Counted from the stretch's first letter, positions 33,494-44,226 are shown. The stretch is 64,000 bases of DNA from Mycolicibacterium confluentis (GCF_010729895.1 NZ_AP022612.1:5456001-5520000), one strand, 5' to 3'. Numbers and translations are program-made. Notes: generated from the sequence alone by a model not told the origin.

Positions 33494-34183
33494 ATGCAGG
33501 TTTTGGTCGTCGACAACTACGACAGCTTCGTGTTCAACCTGGTCCAATACCTGGGCCAGCTTGGTGTGCACGCGCAGGTCTGGCGCAACGACGACGACCG
33601 GTTGGCCGACGTGGACCTCGTCGCGCAGGAGTTCGACGGGCTTCTGCTGAGCCCCGGACCGGGCACCCCGGAGCGCGCCGGCGCGACCATCGACCTGGTG
33701 CACGCGAGCGCCCGCCACAAGACCCCGGTGCTCGGAGTGTGCCTGGGCCATCAGGCGATCGGCGTAGCCTTCGGCGGGACGGTCGACCGGGCCCCGGAAC
33801 TGCTGCACGGAAAGACCAGCACCGTATTCCATCGCAATACCAGTGTGCTGCAGGGACTTCCGGATCCGTTCACGGCGACCCGGTATCACTCACTGACGAT
33901 TCTTCCTGAGACGCTGCCCGATGAACTCGAGGTCACCGCGCAGACCCGCAGCGGCATCATCATGGGGGTTCGGCACCGGGAACTGCCCATCCACGGCGTG
34001 CAGTTCCACCCGGAGTCCATCCTCACCGAGGGCGGCCACCGGATGCTCGCCAACTGGCTGGGTTTCTGCGGCGAGGCGCCGCCCGAGACGCTGGTGCGCC
34101 GGTTGGAGACCGAGGTGGCCGACGCGGTCGCGGCGGCCACCGATCGGCCTACGACGCGAAGCTCAGCGAAATCGGCGAGTTGA
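33494..34183 (+). CDS. trpG: Glutamine amidotransferase, anthranilate / aminodeoxychorismate synthase component II
   Basis: 229-residue class I amidotransferase that releases ammonia from glutamine for anthranilate (tryptophan) or 4-amino-4-deoxychorismate (folate) synthesis. The triad is visible: nucleophile Cys in GVCLGHQAIG, and His and Glu in HGVQFHPESI. The opening VVDNYDSFVFNLVQYLGQLG is typical. In mycobacteria the gene is called trpG or pabA; the sequence does not say which partner it serves. Its 3' end overlaps the convergent pknB by 35 bp. Confidence 0.93.
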   Translation: MQVLVVDNYDSFVFNLVQYLGQLGVHAQVWRNDDDRLADVDLVAQEFDGLLLSPGPGTPERAGATIDLVHASARHKTPVLGVCLGHQAIGVAFGGTVDRAPELLHGKTSTVFHRNTSVLQGLPDPFTATRYHSLTILPETLPDELEVTAQTRSGIIMGVRHRELPIHGVQFHPESILTEGGHRMLANWLGFCGEAPPETLVRRLETEVADAVAAATDRPTTRSSAKSAS

Positions 34184-36017
34184 AGTTGACCCCGGCGCCC
34201 GGCGACGGGCTCTGGGTCACCACCGCATTGCTGCGCTGACCGCTGTTGTCGACGTTGTTGCCCTTGATCAACACTCCGGTCCACCCCAGCGCGCGCAGCG
34301 TCGGGTACACGTCGTCCCAGAACTGGCCGATCAGGTTGGGCATCACGAACTGATTGCCGCGCGACACCTGCAGTTCAACCACCGAATCCAGCGAGACGGT
34401 CTCCCCCGTCCGCGGATTGGTGCCGATCACCGTGCCCGCGGGGGCCGTGCTGTCGACCTCGACCTGAGCGATCCGGGTGAACCCGTAGACCGACAGGTTC
34501 TGCGTCGCGACGTCGATGCTCTGCCCGCTCACGTCGGGGATGCCCTTGGTCTCCGGGCCCGATCCGACGATGACGGTGATCTCGTTGGTTATGGCCGACG
34601 TCTGGTTGGCCGGCGGATTGGTGCCGAGCACCTTGTCCTTGAGTTCGGGCGTCGACGGCGAGTTGGCCTGCTTGAACACCGTGAACCCGGCGGCCTTGAG
34701 CTTCCGCACCGCGTCGCCGTACGACAGCTGCGCCACCTCAGGGACTTCGCGTTGCTCGGGTCCGGTCGAGACGTTGATGGTGATCTCGTCGCCCGCCCCC
34801 GCCGAGGTGTTGGCCGGCGGGTCGGTGCTGATCACATGGTCGGGCGGAACCTCGGAGTCCGGCTTCTGCGCCGTACGGGTCTTGAAGCCGCGGTTCTGCA
34901 GCGTCGCGATCGCGTCGGCTGACACCACGCCACTGACGTCGGGCACCTGCACATCGCGCGTCGACCCGCCGAACACGTTGATCGCGATGGTCACGACGAC
35001 GGTGAGCACCGCGAGCACCGCGACCGCGGACAGCCAGCGGGCCACCGAGCGACGGGACCCATCGGCGTAGTCCGCCTGCCGCGGCATCTGTTCGGTGTGG
35101 TCGCCGCGGTAGGCCGGCGGGGACGACAGCATCGACGAGCGCTCGTCGTCGGTGAGCACCTTCGGCGCCTCCGGCGCCTCCCCGTTGTGCACGCGCACCA
35201 GATCGGCGCGCATCTCGGCGGCCGACTGATAGCGGTTGTCGGGGTTCTTCGCCAGCGCTTTGAGCACCACCGCGTCGAGTTCCGGACCGATGCCGGGATG
35301 CCGCTGCGACGGCGGCACCGGATCCTCCCGGACATGCTGGTAGGCCACCGCGACGGGTGAGTCACCGACGAAAGGTGGTTCCCCGGTGAGCATTTCGTAC
35401 AACACGCAGCCCAACGAGTAGACGTCGGAGCGAGCGTCGACGGCCTCACCTCGGGCCTGCTCGGGTGAGAGGTACTGCGCGGTGCCGATCACCGCGGCGG
35501 TCTGCGTCACGCGGTGCTGCGCGTCGGCGAGCGCACGGGCGATGCCGAAGTCCATCACCTTCACCGCGCCGGCCTTGCTGATCATGATGTTGGCCGGTTT
35601 GACGTCGCGGTGGATGATGCCGTGCGTGTGGCTGAAGTTCAGCGCCTGGCACGCGTCGGCGATCACCTCGATGGCGCGCTTCGGCGGCATCGGGCCGTCG
35701 TTGTGCACGATGTCGCGCAGCGTCACACCGTCGACGTACTCCATCACGATGTAGGGCAGCGGACCGGTGGCCGTCTCGGCCTCGCCGGTGTCGTAGACCG
35801 CGACGATCGCGGGATGGTTCAGCGCGGCAGCGTTCTGGGCCTCACGCCGGAACCGCAGGTAGAAGCTGGGGTCGCGGGCCAAGTCGGCGCGCAGCACCTT
35901 GACCGCGACATCGCGGTGCAGGCGGGTGTCTCGAGCCAGGTGGACCTCCGACATGCCGCCGAACCCGAGAATTTCACCGAGTTCGTATCGGCCGGAGAGC
36001 AGCTCGGGCGTGGTCAT
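34149..36017 (-). CDS. pknB: Ser/Thr protein kinase PknB with four PASTA domains
   Basis: 622-residue essential receptor kinase. Cytosolic kinase domain: glycine loop GFGGMSEV, Lys40, HRDVKPAN with Asp138, DFG with Asp156, and activation-loop Thr171 and Thr173 in VTQTAAV, all as in M. tuberculosis PknB. One transmembrane helix (about 328-349) leads to four extracellular PASTA repeats that sense muropeptides or lipid II. Known substrates encoded nearby include MviN, CwlM, FhaB and PstP's partners. Overlaps pknA by 4 bp; last gene of the fhaA-pknB operon. Confidence 0.97.
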   Translation of the reverse strand: MTTPELLSGRYELGEILGFGGMSEVHLARDTRLHRDVAVKVLRADLARDPSFYLRFRREAQNAAALNHPAIVAVYDTGEAETATGPLPYIVMEYVDGVTLRDIVHNDGPMPPKRAIEVIADACQALNFSHTHGIIHRDVKPANIMISKAGAVKVMDFGIARALADAQHRVTQTAAVIGTAQYLSPEQARGEAVDARSDVYSLGCVLYEMLTGEPPFVGDSPVAVAYQHVREDPVPPSQRHPGIGPELDAVVLKALAKNPDNRYQSAAEMRADLVRVHNGEAPEAPKVLTDDERSSMLSSPPAYRGDHTEQMPRQADYADGSRRSVARWLSAVAVLAVLTVVVTIAINVFGGSTRDVQVPDVSGVVSADAIATLQNRGFKTRTAQKPDSEVPPDHVISTDPPANTSAGAGDEITINVSTGPEQREVPEVAQLSYGDAVRKLKAAGFTVFKQANSPSTPELKDKVLGTNPPANQTSAITNEITVIVGSGPETKGIPDVSGQSIDVATQNLSVYGFTRIAQVEVDSTAPAGTVIGTNPRTGETVSLDSVVELQVSRGNQFVMPNLIGQFWDDVYPTLRALGWTGVLIKGNNVDNSGQRSNAVVTQSPSPGAGVNFNSPISLSFAS

Positions 36018-37357
36018 TGCACAGTCTCGTCGTCAGAGGGCACGACAAGTCGTGCGGAGTCGGGTTGGGCGTCGCTCACCTCGACGGTGACCGGGCTGAT
36101 GTGCTGTCCAGCATCCTCGGTGTGCGCTCCCGGAGTCCAATCCGGTGACCAGTTGGACGGCTCGATCGGCGCCTCACCGGCCGGAGAGTCCGAGGGTGGC
36201 TCGGTGCCCGTCTCCTGCCCGGGGGTGATCGTGTTGGTCACCGTCGGCGGAGGCTGCTGCTGGTTGAGGCGTCCGTCGCGGGCGTTGACCACGATGAGGA
36301 CCGCGATGACGATCGCCAGCGCACCCAGGACGCCGGCGGCCCAGAGCAGCGCGCGCTGGCCCGAGGAGAACGTGCGCCGCGGCGGCGGCGTGCGGTGACT
36401 GCCGGACGCCGGACGGGGACGCGCGGTGGTGGCCGGGGCGACCGCGCGGGTGGCGGTTGTCGAGGGGATGGCGGCCGGTGCCGCGCGCCCAATGGTCGGC
36501 GCGGCGTTGGGCCGCGGTGGGCGCCGACCCGACCGCACTGCTGCGACGGCGTCGGCGAAGGGACCGCCGGACTTGTACCGCACGCCAGGGTTCTTGGCCA
36601 GCGTGATCTCGATCAGTTCGCGGACATTGGGCGGCAGGTCCGCAGGCAGCGGCGCCGGCGTCTCCTTGATGTGCTTCATCGCGACCGTCAGCGCGCCGTC
36701 ACCGGTGAAGGGGCGCTTGCCCGACACCGCCTCATAGCCCACGACGCCGAGTGAATACACGTCACTGGCCGCGGTGGCATCGTGCCCCAGGGCCTGCTCG
36801 GGCGCGATGTACTGCGCGGTGCCCATGACCATGCCGGTCTGTGTGACCGGTGCGGCGTCGACGGCCTTGGCGATGCCGAAGTCGGTGAGCTTCACCTGGC
36901 CCGTCGGGGTGATCAGGATGTTGCCGGGCTTGACGTCGCGGTGCACCAGGCCGGCCGAATGGGCCACCTGCAGCGCGCGCCCAGTCTGCTCGAGCATGTC
37001 CAGGGAGTGCCGCAGCGACAGTCGGCCCGTGCGCTTGAGGACGGAGTTCAGCGGTTCACCGTTGACCAGTTCCATGACGAGGTAGGCCGTGCGGCCCTCG
37101 CCGTCGATCTCGGTCTCGCCGTAGTCGTGCACGCTGGCGATGCCGGGATGGTTGAGCATGGCGACGGTGCGGGCCTCGGCGCGGAACCGCTCGACGAACT
37201 CGGGGTCGGACGAGTACTCGGCCTTGAGCACCTTGACTGCGACGCGACGGCCCAGTCGGCTGTCGACCGCTTCCCAGACCTGGCCCATTCCGCCGGTGGC
37301 GATGAGGCGCTGGAGCCGGTAGCGGCCGGACAGCGTGACACCTACACGGGGACTCAT
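36014..37357 (-). CDS. pknA: Ser/Thr protein kinase PknA
   Basis: 447 residues. Kinase domain about 1-280 with [11 protein letters not shown], Lys42, HRDVKPGN (Asp141), DFG (Asp159) and activation-loop Thr172/Thr174 in VTQTGMV. A Pro/Arg-rich juxtamembrane segment, one transmembrane helix (about 345-365, [21 protein letters not shown]) and a short extracellular tail without PASTA repeats follow. It phosphorylates division proteins such as Wag31 and acts with PknB. A GGGAG ribosome-binding site lies in the 48-bp repeat just upstream; the start overlaps the stop of the repeat mini-ORF. Confidence 0.96.
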   Translation of the reverse strand: MSPRVGVTLSGRYRLQRLIATGGMGQVWEAVDSRLGRRVAVKVLKAEYSSDPEFVERFRAEARTVAMLNHPGIASVHDYGETEIDGEGRTAYLVMELVNGEPLNSVLKRTGRLSLRHSLDMLEQTGRALQVAHSAGLVHRDVKPGNILITPTGQVKLTDFGIAKAVDAAPVTQTGMVMGTAQYIAPEQALGHDATAASDVYSLGVVGYEAVSGKRPFTGDGALTVAMKHIKETPAPLPADLPPNVRELIEITLAKNPGVRYKSGGPFADAVAAVRSGRRPPRPNAAPTIGRAAPAAIPSTTATRAVAPATTARPRPASGSHRTPPPRRTFSSGQRALLWAAGVLGALAIVIAVLIVVNARDGRLNQQQPPPTVTNTITPGQETGTEPPSDSPAGEAPIEPSNWSPDWTPGAHTEDAGQHISPVTVEVSDAQPDSARLVVPSDDETVQ

Positions 37358-37506
37358 GGCTGGGCTCCCATTCGCTCGTCCCTCGCTCGCCTGCTGGGGC
37401 TCAAGGGCTGGGCTCCCATTCGCTCGTCCCTCGCTCGCCTGCTGGGGCTCAAGGGCTTGGCTCCCACTCGCTCGTTCCTCGCTCGCGGTCGCCTGCGCGG
37501 ACTCAT
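37354..37506 (-). CDS. 50-residue repeat mini-ORF bridging pbpA and pknA
   Basis: Its ATG (37506-37504) overlaps the pbpA stop and its TGA (37356-37354) overlaps the pknA ATG, so three frames are chained without a gap. The peptide starts [18 protein letters not shown] and then has [16 protein letters not shown] twice in tandem. It is very basic, with no helix or domain that I recognise. Each unit begins like PknA itself (MSPR). It may be a translated coupling device and not a functional protein; expression is unproven. Confidence 0.45.
   Translation of the reverse strand: MSPRRRPRARNERVGAKPLSPSRRARDERMGAQPLSPSRRARDERMGAQP
37358..37453. repeat. Two identical 48-bp tandem repeats plus a partial third
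   Basis: 37358-37405 and 37406-37453 are identical; a diverged partial copy runs on to about 37495. Each unit (minus strand) holds GCGAGCGAGGGACGAGCGA followed by a GGGAGCC ribosome-binding-like motif and CCTTGAGCCCC, which resembles the pknA start context. The 48-bp period keeps the minus-strand frame open. Confidence 0.9.
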
Positions 37507-38978
37507 GATCCTCCCTGAAGTGCCGCCGAGATCACGGCACGGCCAATGGGCGCCGCGACTGCACCGCCGGTTGCGGACAGTCGGTTGCCGCCGTTCTCCA
37601 CCAGCACCGCGAGGGCGACCTTCGGGTCCTGTGCGGGCGCGAAAGCGATGTACCACGCGTGCGGCGGAGTGTTGCGCGGATCGGTTCCGTGTTCGGCGGT
37701 GCCGGTCTTGGACGCGATCTGCACCCCGGGGATGGCCCCGGTCTGTTGAGTGAACTGCTCGGCACCGATCATCAAATCCGTAAGTTTAGCTGCGACCTGC
37801 GGCGACACGGCACGGCGCTGCTCGACGGGCTCCGTGGTGGCGATGTTCGCCAAGTCGGGCCCCTTGAGACTGTCGATCAGATACGGCTGCATCATCACCC
37901 CCTTGTTGGCGATCGCGGCAGCGACCAGTGCGTTCTGCAGCGGCGTCATGGCGACGTCGCGCTGCCCGATCGAGGACATCGCGAGCGCGGCCCGGTCCTG
38001 GATCGGCCCGACCGTCGACTCCGCGACCTGCAGCGGGATCGGCTCCTGCGGGTTGTCGAGCCCGAACGACGACGCCGCGTTGCGCAGCGAGTCTGCGCCA
38101 AGACGCAGCCCCAACTGGACGAACGCGGTGTTGCAGGACCGCGCGAACGCCTCCTGCAGCGATGCGGTCTGGCCGGATCCGCAGGGCGCGCCGCCGTAGT
38201 TCTCCAGCGTCGCGCTGCTGTCGGGCAGCGGCACCGACGGCAGCGCGGTGAGTCGCTCGTCCTCAGTGACCCCGGACTGCAACGCCGCCGCGGTGGTGAT
38301 CACCTTGAACGTCGAACCCGGTGGGTAGCGCTCGGAGATGGCCCGGTTGCTCAGCGGGTCAGAGGGGTCGTCACGCAGTTCCTGCCAGGCCTCCGACTGT
38401 GCGGCGGAGTCGTGTGTGGCCAGGCGATTGGGGTCGTACGACGGCGACGACACCAGCGACAGGATCTTGCCGGTCTTGGGATCGAGGGCGACGACGGCTC
38501 CCCGGCACCCGCCGTCGCAGCCCTGCTGCATGGCGTCGTACGCGGCCTGCTGGACGCGCGGCACGATCGTCGTGTCGACGCTGCCGCCGCGGGGATCGCG
38601 GCCCGTGAAGAAATCGGCCAGCCGGCGGCCGAACAGGCGCTGATCGGAGCCGTTGAGGATGGAGTCCTCGGCGCGCTCGAGGCCGGTGCTCGAGTAGCTC
38701 AACGAGTAGAACCCGGTGATCGGCGCGTACATGTTCGGGTTCGGATACACGCGCAGGTAGCGGTAGCGGCCCGTCGTCGACACCGAGTAGGCCATCAGTT
38801 GGCCGCCCGCCGAGATCTGGCCACGTTGACGGGAGTACTCGTCGAGCAGCACCCGCTGGTTGCGGGGGTCGGCGCGCAGGCCGTCGGCCGTGAACACCTG
38901 GGTCAGGGTCGCGTTCAGCAGCAGCAGCACGACCAGGGCCATCAAGGTCATGGACACGCGGCGCAGTGAGGTGTTCAT
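37503..38978 (-). CDS. pbpA: Class B penicillin-binding protein PbpA
   Basis: 491-residue D,D-transpeptidase anchored by one N-terminal helix (about 8-26, [18 protein letters not shown]). Catalytic motifs are SxxK in [10 protein letters not shown], SxN in RSCNTAF and KTG in SKTGTAEHG. Mycobacterial PbpA works with RodA in elongation and septation and is a PknB substrate. ATG 38978 ([12 protein letters not shown]) is chosen over the longer open frame because it overlaps the rodA end by 4 bp and matches the family. Confidence 0.95.
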   Translation of the reverse strand: MNTSLRRVSMTLMALVVLLLLNATLTQVFTADGLRADPRNQRVLLDEYSRQRGQISAGGQLMAYSVSTTGRYRYLRVYPNPNMYAPITGFYSLSYSSTGLERAEDSILNGSDQRLFGRRLADFFTGRDPRGGSVDTTIVPRVQQAAYDAMQQGCDGGCRGAVVALDPKTGKILSLVSSPSYDPNRLATHDSAAQSEAWQELRDDPSDPLSNRAISERYPPGSTFKVITTAAALQSGVTEDERLTALPSVPLPDSSATLENYGGAPCGSGQTASLQEAFARSCNTAFVQLGLRLGADSLRNAASSFGLDNPQEPIPLQVAESTVGPIQDRAALAMSSIGQRDVAMTPLQNALVAAAIANKGVMMQPYLIDSLKGPDLANIATTEPVEQRRAVSPQVAAKLTDLMIGAEQFTQQTGAIPGVQIASKTGTAEHGTDPRNTPPHAWYIAFAPAQDPKVALAVLVENGGNRLSATGGAVAAPIGRAVISAALQGGS

Positions 38979-40387
38979 ACCTTCTCGATCACCTCGGTGC
39001 TGGCGGCCGCGATGGGCGGTTGCGTCGCGGGCAGCGGTGCGGTGACGATCGGGCGGCGCGCCCCGTGCGAGATGCGGATCAGGATCGCCAGCAGCACATA
39101 GTTGGCCACCAGCGACGAGCCGCCGTAGGACATCCACGGCGTGGTCAGGCCGGTCAGCGGGATCAGATTCGTCACGCCGCCGACGACGATGAAGAGCTGG
39201 ATGCCCAGCGTGGCGGCCAGGCCGGCGGCCAGCAGCTTGCCGAAGCTGTCGCGCACGGCGATCGCGGTGCGCAGGCCGCGGATGATGACGATCGTGTAGA
39301 GCATCAGCACGCCCGCCAAGCCGACCAGGCCCAGTTCCTCACCGACCGCGGCGATGATGAAGTCCGTCGACGCCGCCGGGACCGTGCCGGGCTGGCCGTT
39401 GCCCAGACCGGTGCCGAACACTCCTCCGGTGGCGAAGCTGAACAGGGCCTGCACGGTCTGGTGGCCGGCGCCGTCGGGGTCGGCGAACGGGTCGAGCCAG
39501 TTCTTCACACGCACCTGGACGTGACCGAACAGGAAGTAGGCCGCCACACTGCCCGCGGCGAACAGCGCCAGGCCGATGGCCACCCAGCTGAACCGCTCGG
39601 TGGCGACGTAGACCATCGCCAGGAACGACGCGTACAGCAGCAGCGAGGTGCCGAGGTCCTTCTCGAAGACCATCACGCCCACCGACACGACCCACACCAC
39701 GAGCATCGGCGCGAGGTCGCGGGGCCGCGGCAGGTCCATGCCCAGCACGTGCTTGCCGGCGCTGGTGAACAGGTTGCGCTTGGACACCAGCACCGATGCG
39801 AAGAAGATCAGCAGCAGGATCTTGGAGAACTCGGCGGGCTGAATCGAGAAGCCCTCGAACCGAATCCAGATCTTGGCGCCGTACTCCTCGGAGTACTTCG
39901 CGGGCAGCACCGCGGGGATCGCGAGCAGCACCAGGGCGACGAGGCCGAGGACATACCCGTAGCGCGCCAACTGCCGATGGTCCTTGAGCAGCACCATGAC
40001 CAGGACGAAACCGATGACGCCGACGAGCGTCCACAACAGCTGCTGATGGGCGCTCGGTGTCGAATCGTCCACGCCGACCTGCACCAGGTCCAACCGGTGG
40101 ATCATCACCAGGCCGAGCCCGTTGAGCAGCGCGACCACGGGCAGCAGCAGCGGATCGGCGTAGGGCGCAAAGCGCCGGATCGCCAGGTGCGCAACGCCGA
40201 ACAGCACCAGGAAGCCCCCGGTGAACGCCAGCAGGTCCAGTGAGACGCCCTGCTCCTGATTCACCTCGACGAGCAGCAGTGCCACGGTGGTGATCGCGGC
40301 CGCGAAGCACAGCAGCAGGAGTTCGGCGTTACGCCGATTGGGCAGAGGCGGCACCACCGTGACCGGGGACTGAGGCGCGGTGGTCAT
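38975..40387 (-). CDS. rodA: SEDS peptidoglycan glycosyltransferase RodA
   Basis: 470-residue polytopic protein of the FtsW/RodA/SpoVE family, which polymerises lipid II into glycan strands with a partner class B PBP (PbpA, next gene). About twelve hydrophobic helices are visible; family motifs include LNGLGLVMIHR and GTGLGNGQPGTVPAASTDF and the C-terminal TGLTTPWMSYGGSS. It overlaps pbpA by ATGA and is separated from pstP by only 22 bp. Confidence 0.95.
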   Translation of the reverse strand: MTTAPQSPVTVVPPLPNRRNAELLLLCFAAAITTVALLLVEVNQEQGVSLDLLAFTGGFLVLFGVAHLAIRRFAPYADPLLLPVVALLNGLGLVMIHRLDLVQVGVDDSTPSAHQQLLWTLVGVIGFVLVMVLLKDHRQLARYGYVLGLVALVLLAIPAVLPAKYSEEYGAKIWIRFEGFSIQPAEFSKILLLIFFASVLVSKRNLFTSAGKHVLGMDLPRPRDLAPMLVVWVVSVGVMVFEKDLGTSLLLYASFLAMVYVATERFSWVAIGLALFAAGSVAAYFLFGHVQVRVKNWLDPFADPDGAGHQTVQALFSFATGGVFGTGLGNGQPGTVPAASTDFIIAAVGEELGLVGLAGVLMLYTIVIIRGLRTAIAVRDSFGKLLAAGLAATLGIQLFIVVGGVTNLIPLTGLTTPWMSYGGSSLVANYVLLAILIRISHGARRPIVTAPLPATQPPIAAASTEVIEKV

Positions 40388-40409
40388 ACGCGGTCCGCTC
40401 TGTCGGCGC

Positions 40410-41933
40410 TCATGCCGCCGCCCGGCAATCCGTCCCCGGTTTCTGTGGCGCCGGAGGCAGGGTCGTCACGGTGGTGGGCGGGGGCGTCGGGGTCGCGGTG
40501 GGCGTCGGGGGCTTGTCGGAACCCGGTGTTGGGTTCGGTGTTTCAGTGGGAGCTTCGGTGGGGGTCGGTCCGGGTGTGGGAGCCGGAGCGGAGCGGTTCG
40601 TGGGGCCCGGCGCGGGACCGCGCGGCGGCGCAGGCGCGGGACTCGGCTTCGGGGTCGGCGGGGTGGGCGGCAGGCAGACCGGCAGCAGGGAGGTCTCGGC
40701 CAACTGGCGCAGTTGGGCGATCGCGTCGTCCAGCGAGCCGCCGGGCAGTCCGGCCGCAACCTGGGCGCGCTCGGACGGGCGCAGATCCTGCAGTTGCATC
40801 AGGCGGCAGTTGTACTGCTGCTGGCCGAAGCTGATCTGCGACAGCTCATTGCGGTCGTTGAGGCAGCCCAGCAGGAACGGCTCCGACATCGAGATGCCCA
40901 GCAGCGAACCCTGGATGCCGCGCATGATCGACACCGTGCCGTCGTGCTCGGTGACGAAGTAGTTGTTGCGGATGATCTGGCGGCCGACTGCCAGGCCAGC
41001 CAACACCAGCAGCGCCATGAGCGTCGCCGCGATGATCATCCGGCGCCGGCTCCGGGGCTTCTTTGCCGGCGGGTCAGGCTGCGGTACAACACGTTTGGCG
41101 GCCGGTTTGCGCGGGTTGATCGCCGAGGCGCGGCCCGCGGAGGTATTGGGCGGGGCGGACGAACTGCCGTCGTCCCCGGACACCGCACCGGCCAGGATGG
41201 GCTGGGTTTGGCCGTGGTCGTAGTCCACCACGTCGGCGACGACAACGGTCACGTTGTCCGGGCCGCCGCCGCGCAGTGCGAGTTCGATGAGCCGGTCGGC
41301 ACTCTCGACGACGTCGGGCAACTGCAGCGCCTCGAGGATCGTGTCGTGGCTGACGGGATCGGACAGGCCATCGGAGCACAGCAGGTAGCGGTCGCCGACC
41401 CGGGCCTCGCGCATGATCAGCGTGGGTTCGACTTCGTGTCCGGTGAGCGCGCGCATGATGAGCGAGCGCTGCGGGTGGCTGTGCGCCTCCTCGGCCGTGA
41501 TGCGGCCCTCGTCGACCAGGGTCTGGACGAAGGTGTCGTCCTTGGTGATCTGGTTGAGTTCGCCGTCGCGCAGGAGATATCCGCGCGAGTCGCCGATGTG
41601 CACCAGGCCGAGGCGGTGGCCGTCGAACAGGATCGCGGTGAGCGTCGTGCCCATGCCCTCGAGTTCGGGCTCGGCCTCGACGTGTGCGGCGATGGCCGAG
41701 TTGCCCTGGTGCACGGCGTCGTTGAGCTTGCTGAGAAGGTCGCCGCCGGGCTCGTCGTCGTCGAGGTGGGCCAGCGCCGCGATCACCAGTTGGGAGGCGA
41801 CCTCACCGGCCGCGTGACCGCCCATGCCGTCGGCGAGGGCGAGCAGCCTGGCCCCGGCGTATACCGAGTCCTCGTTATTGGCGCGGACGAGACCGCGGTC
41901 GCTGCGCGCTGCATAGCGCAATCCGAGGGTCAC
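40410..41933 (-). CDS. pstP: PP2C-type Ser/Thr phosphatase PstP
   Basis: 507 residues. The cytosolic PP2C domain (about 5-235) has metal-binding motifs RANNEDSVYAG, LALADGMGGHAAGEVAS, HIGDSRGYL, CSDGLSDPV and GGGPDNVTVVV. One transmembrane helix (about 302-322) and an extracellular domain with a long Pro/Thr-rich tail ending CRAAA follow. It reverses phosphorylation by PknA and PknB, including that of CwlM. Overlaps fhaB by 4 bp. Confidence 0.96.
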   Translation of the reverse strand: MTLGLRYAARSDRGLVRANNEDSVYAGARLLALADGMGGHAAGEVASQLVIAALAHLDDDEPGGDLLSKLNDAVHQGNSAIAAHVEAEPELEGMGTTLTAILFDGHRLGLVHIGDSRGYLLRDGELNQITKDDTFVQTLVDEGRITAEEAHSHPQRSLIMRALTGHEVEPTLIMREARVGDRYLLCSDGLSDPVSHDTILEALQLPDVVESADRLIELALRGGGPDNVTVVVADVVDYDHGQTQPILAGAVSGDDGSSSAPPNTSAGRASAINPRKPAAKRVVPQPDPPAKKPRSRRRMIIAATLMALLVLAGLAVGRQIIRNNYFVTEHDGTVSIMRGIQGSLLGISMSEPFLLGCLNDRNELSQISFGQQQYNCRLMQLQDLRPSERAQVAAGLPGGSLDDAIAQLRQLAETSLLPVCLPPTPPTPKPSPAPAPPRGPAPGPTNRSAPAPTPGPTPTEAPTETPNPTPGSDKPPTPTATPTPPPTTVTTLPPAPQKPGTDCRAAA

Positions 41934-42397
41934 GGGCGCAGCTCAATTGCCGTTTTGCCGATTCGCACCGGCGTGCCTATGGGAACGCGTACAGCCGTCG
42001 TCACCTTCGCCCTGTCGAGGTATGTGCCGTTGGTCGATCCTAGATCCTCCACATACCATTCCGAACCCCGTGGGGACAGCCGGGCATGGCGGGTGGAGGC
42101 GTAGTCGTCGGTCAACACCAGAGTGGAATCGTCTGCGCGGCCGATCAGCACGGGTTGGTTGCCCAGCGTGATCTTGGTGCCGGCCAGTGCACCGGCCGTG
42201 ACCACCAGTTGGCGCGGCGTCGAGCGGTGCTGGCGGGCCGGAAGCAGGTTGCCGCGCAGCACCAGGCCGCGCCGAACCATGACCGCTCCGGTCGGTGCGT
42301 AGATGTCGGTGCGCAGGATGCGCAGCACGGACCAGATGAACAGCCACAGCAGCAGCAGGAAACCGGCACGCGTCAGCTGCAGAACTAATCCCTGCAT
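41930..42397 (-). CDS. fhaB: FHA-domain protein FhaB (FipA)
   Basis: 155 residues: an N-terminal hydrophobic helix (about 8-24, LTRAGFLLLLWLFIWSVL), a linker with RILRTDIYAPTG that holds a likely phospho-Thr, and a C-terminal FHA domain (about 80-150) with GRADDSTLVL, STRHARL and GSTNGTYLD. FHA domains bind phosphothreonine. In mycobacteria FhaB links PknA/B signalling to FtsZ and septation. Between fhaA and pstP. Confidence 0.94.
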   Translation of the reverse strand: MQGLVLQLTRAGFLLLLWLFIWSVLRILRTDIYAPTGAVMVRRGLVLRGNLLPARQHRSTPRQLVVTAGALAGTKITLGNQPVLIGRADDSTLVLTDDYASTRHARLSPRGSEWYVEDLGSTNGTYLDRAKVTTAVRVPIGTPVRIGKTAIELRP

Positions 42398-42505
42398 CTG
42401 GCGTCCTTCCCGAAATCGCGCGGCAACGTCACGATACTGGGCCGGTCACCGGGGCGGGCGCGAAGCCGCCGCGCGTCGCCCGTGTCTGGTGTGGATCGTC
42501 TGACG

Positions 42506-44026
42506 TCAGTGGACGCGAACGACGATCTCGGAGTGGCCGAGCCGGATGACGTCGCCGTCAGCAAGCTGCCATTCCTGCACCGGCGCGTTGTTCACCGTGG
42601 TGCCGTTGGTCGAGTTCAGGTCGGACAGCAGCGCGACCTGTCCGTCCCACCGGATCTCCAGGTGGCGGCGCGAGACCCCGGTGTCGGGGAGGCGGAACTG
42701 TGCGTCCTGGCCGCGGCCGACGACGTTGGCGCCCTCACGCAGCTGGTAGGTGCGGCCGCTGCCGTCGTCGAGCTGCAGAGTGACCATCGCGCCGGCGGCG
42801 GCGCCGTAGCCGCCCGGCGCGGGGGGCTGGCCGTAGCCGTAGCCGCCCTGGGCCGGCGGCTGGCCATAGCCCTGGTCGTAGCCGCCCTGGTCGCCGTAGC
42901 CGCCGGGGGCGTCGTAGCCGCGGCCGTAGTCGGGCTGGCCGTAGTCACCCTGGGGCTGCGCGTAGTCCTGGCGACCATAGCCCTGCGGCTGGCCGTAGCC
43001 CTGGTCGTAGCCGCCCTGGTCGCCGTAACCGCCGCGCGGATCTGGACGGCCGTAGTCGGGCCCCGGCTGGCGCGGGGGCTCGGGGCGGCCCTCGGGACCG
43101 CGGCCGTAGTCGTAGTCGCCGCGCGGGGGCTCGCCGTAGCCGCCACCCTGCGGGTAGCCGCCCTGCGGGCCGGGGCCGGGGTAGCCGCCGCCCTGGCGGG
43201 GGCCCTGGTCGTAGCCGCCCTGGTCGCCGTAGCCGCCGGGGGCGTCGTAGCCGCCGGGGGCGTCGTAGCCACCCGAGGGCGGGCCGCCGTAGCCGCCGGC
43301 GGGCGGACGCTGCTCATAGTTGGGGGCGTAGCCACCCTGGTCGGGGTAGCCGCCCGGGCGCGGGGGCTCGCCGTAGCCGCCCTGCGGGGGCTGGCCGTAG
43401 CCACCCGGCTCCTGACCGGGCGCGTAACCGCCGCGCGGCTCCTGGGCCTGCGGATCCTCCGGCCGGCCGTAGCGCTCGTCGTAGTACTCATCACCGGGGC
43501 GTCCCTGTCCCTGGCTGCCGCGGTAGCTCGGATTGTCGCTCATCGGTGGTACTCCTGGTTCTGCGTTCGACGCACGGTCTGATTGTGGCGCGGCGGGTGG
43601 TGCTGCGCTCGGGGTGGGCTCGGGTGTGGGGGCTGGTCCGACAACGGCGTCAGGGTTGACGACACCTTTTGCCCGGACCTGGCCGGTGTGCAGATTCGGC
43701 GATGCTTCGAATCGGACAACCACATCACCATACGTTTGCCACCCCTGTTCACCGATGTATCCCCCAAGGTGTCGGGCAAAAGTATCCGACGTGAGATCTG
43801 GATCGGCGAGCACCTTTTTGTGGTCGGCGGGGCTGAGCCGGATGACGTACTCATTGGGTGCCAACAGCACCCCGCCTTGCAGCGAGCGGACGCCGTCGGC
43901 GGCCTCGCGGCGCAACATGCCCTCGACTTCCTGCGGGACGATCGACCCGCCGAACACCCGAGCGAACGCGTCGCCGACGGTGGACTCGAGCTTGCGGTCA
44001 AACCGCTGCACCAGCCCCATTCTCAC
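42506..44026 (-). CDS. fhaA: FHA-domain protein FhaA
   Basis: 506 residues. The N-terminal FhaA domain (DUF3662, about 1-130) with [20 protein letters not shown] is followed by about 250 residues of Gly/Tyr/Pro/Gln low complexity (recurring [16 protein letters not shown]) and a C-terminal FHA domain (about 420-505) with [19 protein letters not shown] and [10 protein letters not shown]. The FHA domain binds phosphorylated MviN and so regulates lipid II flipping. GTG 44026 with GAGG 6 nt upstream is favoured; ATG 44020 is the alternative. First gene of the operon to pknB. Confidence 0.95.
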   Translation of the reverse strand: MRMGLVQRFDRKLESTVGDAFARVFGGSIVPQEVEGMLRREAADGVRSLQGGVLLAPNEYVIRLSPADHKKVLADPDLTSDTFARHLGGYIGEQGWQTYGDVVVRFEASPNLHTGQVRAKGVVNPDAVVGPAPTPEPTPSAAPPAAPQSDRASNAEPGVPPMSDNPSYRGSQGQGRPGDEYYDERYGRPEDPQAQEPRGGYAPGQEPGGYGQPPQGGYGEPPRPGGYPDQGGYAPNYEQRPPAGGYGGPPSGGYDAPGGYDAPGGYGDQGGYDQGPRQGGGYPGPGPQGGYPQGGGYGEPPRGDYDYGRGPEGRPEPPRQPGPDYGRPDPRGGYGDQGGYDQGYGQPQGYGRQDYAQPQGDYGQPDYGRGYDAPGGYGDQGGYDQGYGQPPAQGGYGYGQPPAPGGYGAAAGAMVTLQLDDGSGRTYQLREGANVVGRGQDAQFRLPDTGVSRRHLEIRWDGQVALLSDLNSTNGTTVNNAPVQEWQLADGDVIRLGHSEIVVRVH

Positions 44027-44226
44027 CGCCTGCCTCAGGTGTCTTTTGTGCCGACCAGGTCAGTGCCGCGGTCAGCCGTGTCGCGCCACTGTGATATTTC
44101 CCGTCCATGGTATCGGCCTTCGGTGTCACATAGTCACCATAAGAACTCTGAGAATTGCGTCGGTGCAGGTCAGCGCCCTGTAGATTTGGCTGACCTCGCG
44201 ATTCGGGAACCGGCCGCCGACCGTGA

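Noticed and set aside
32126..33889. 587-codon minus-strand frame across crgA, the DUF881 gene and trpG
   Set aside because: It crosses four well-supported features in other frames and encodes no recognisable protein.
42840..43480. Apparent tandem repeats in fhaA
   Set aside because: They encode the Gly/Tyr/Pro low-complexity linker known in FhaA and vary at third positions, so they are not a separate element.
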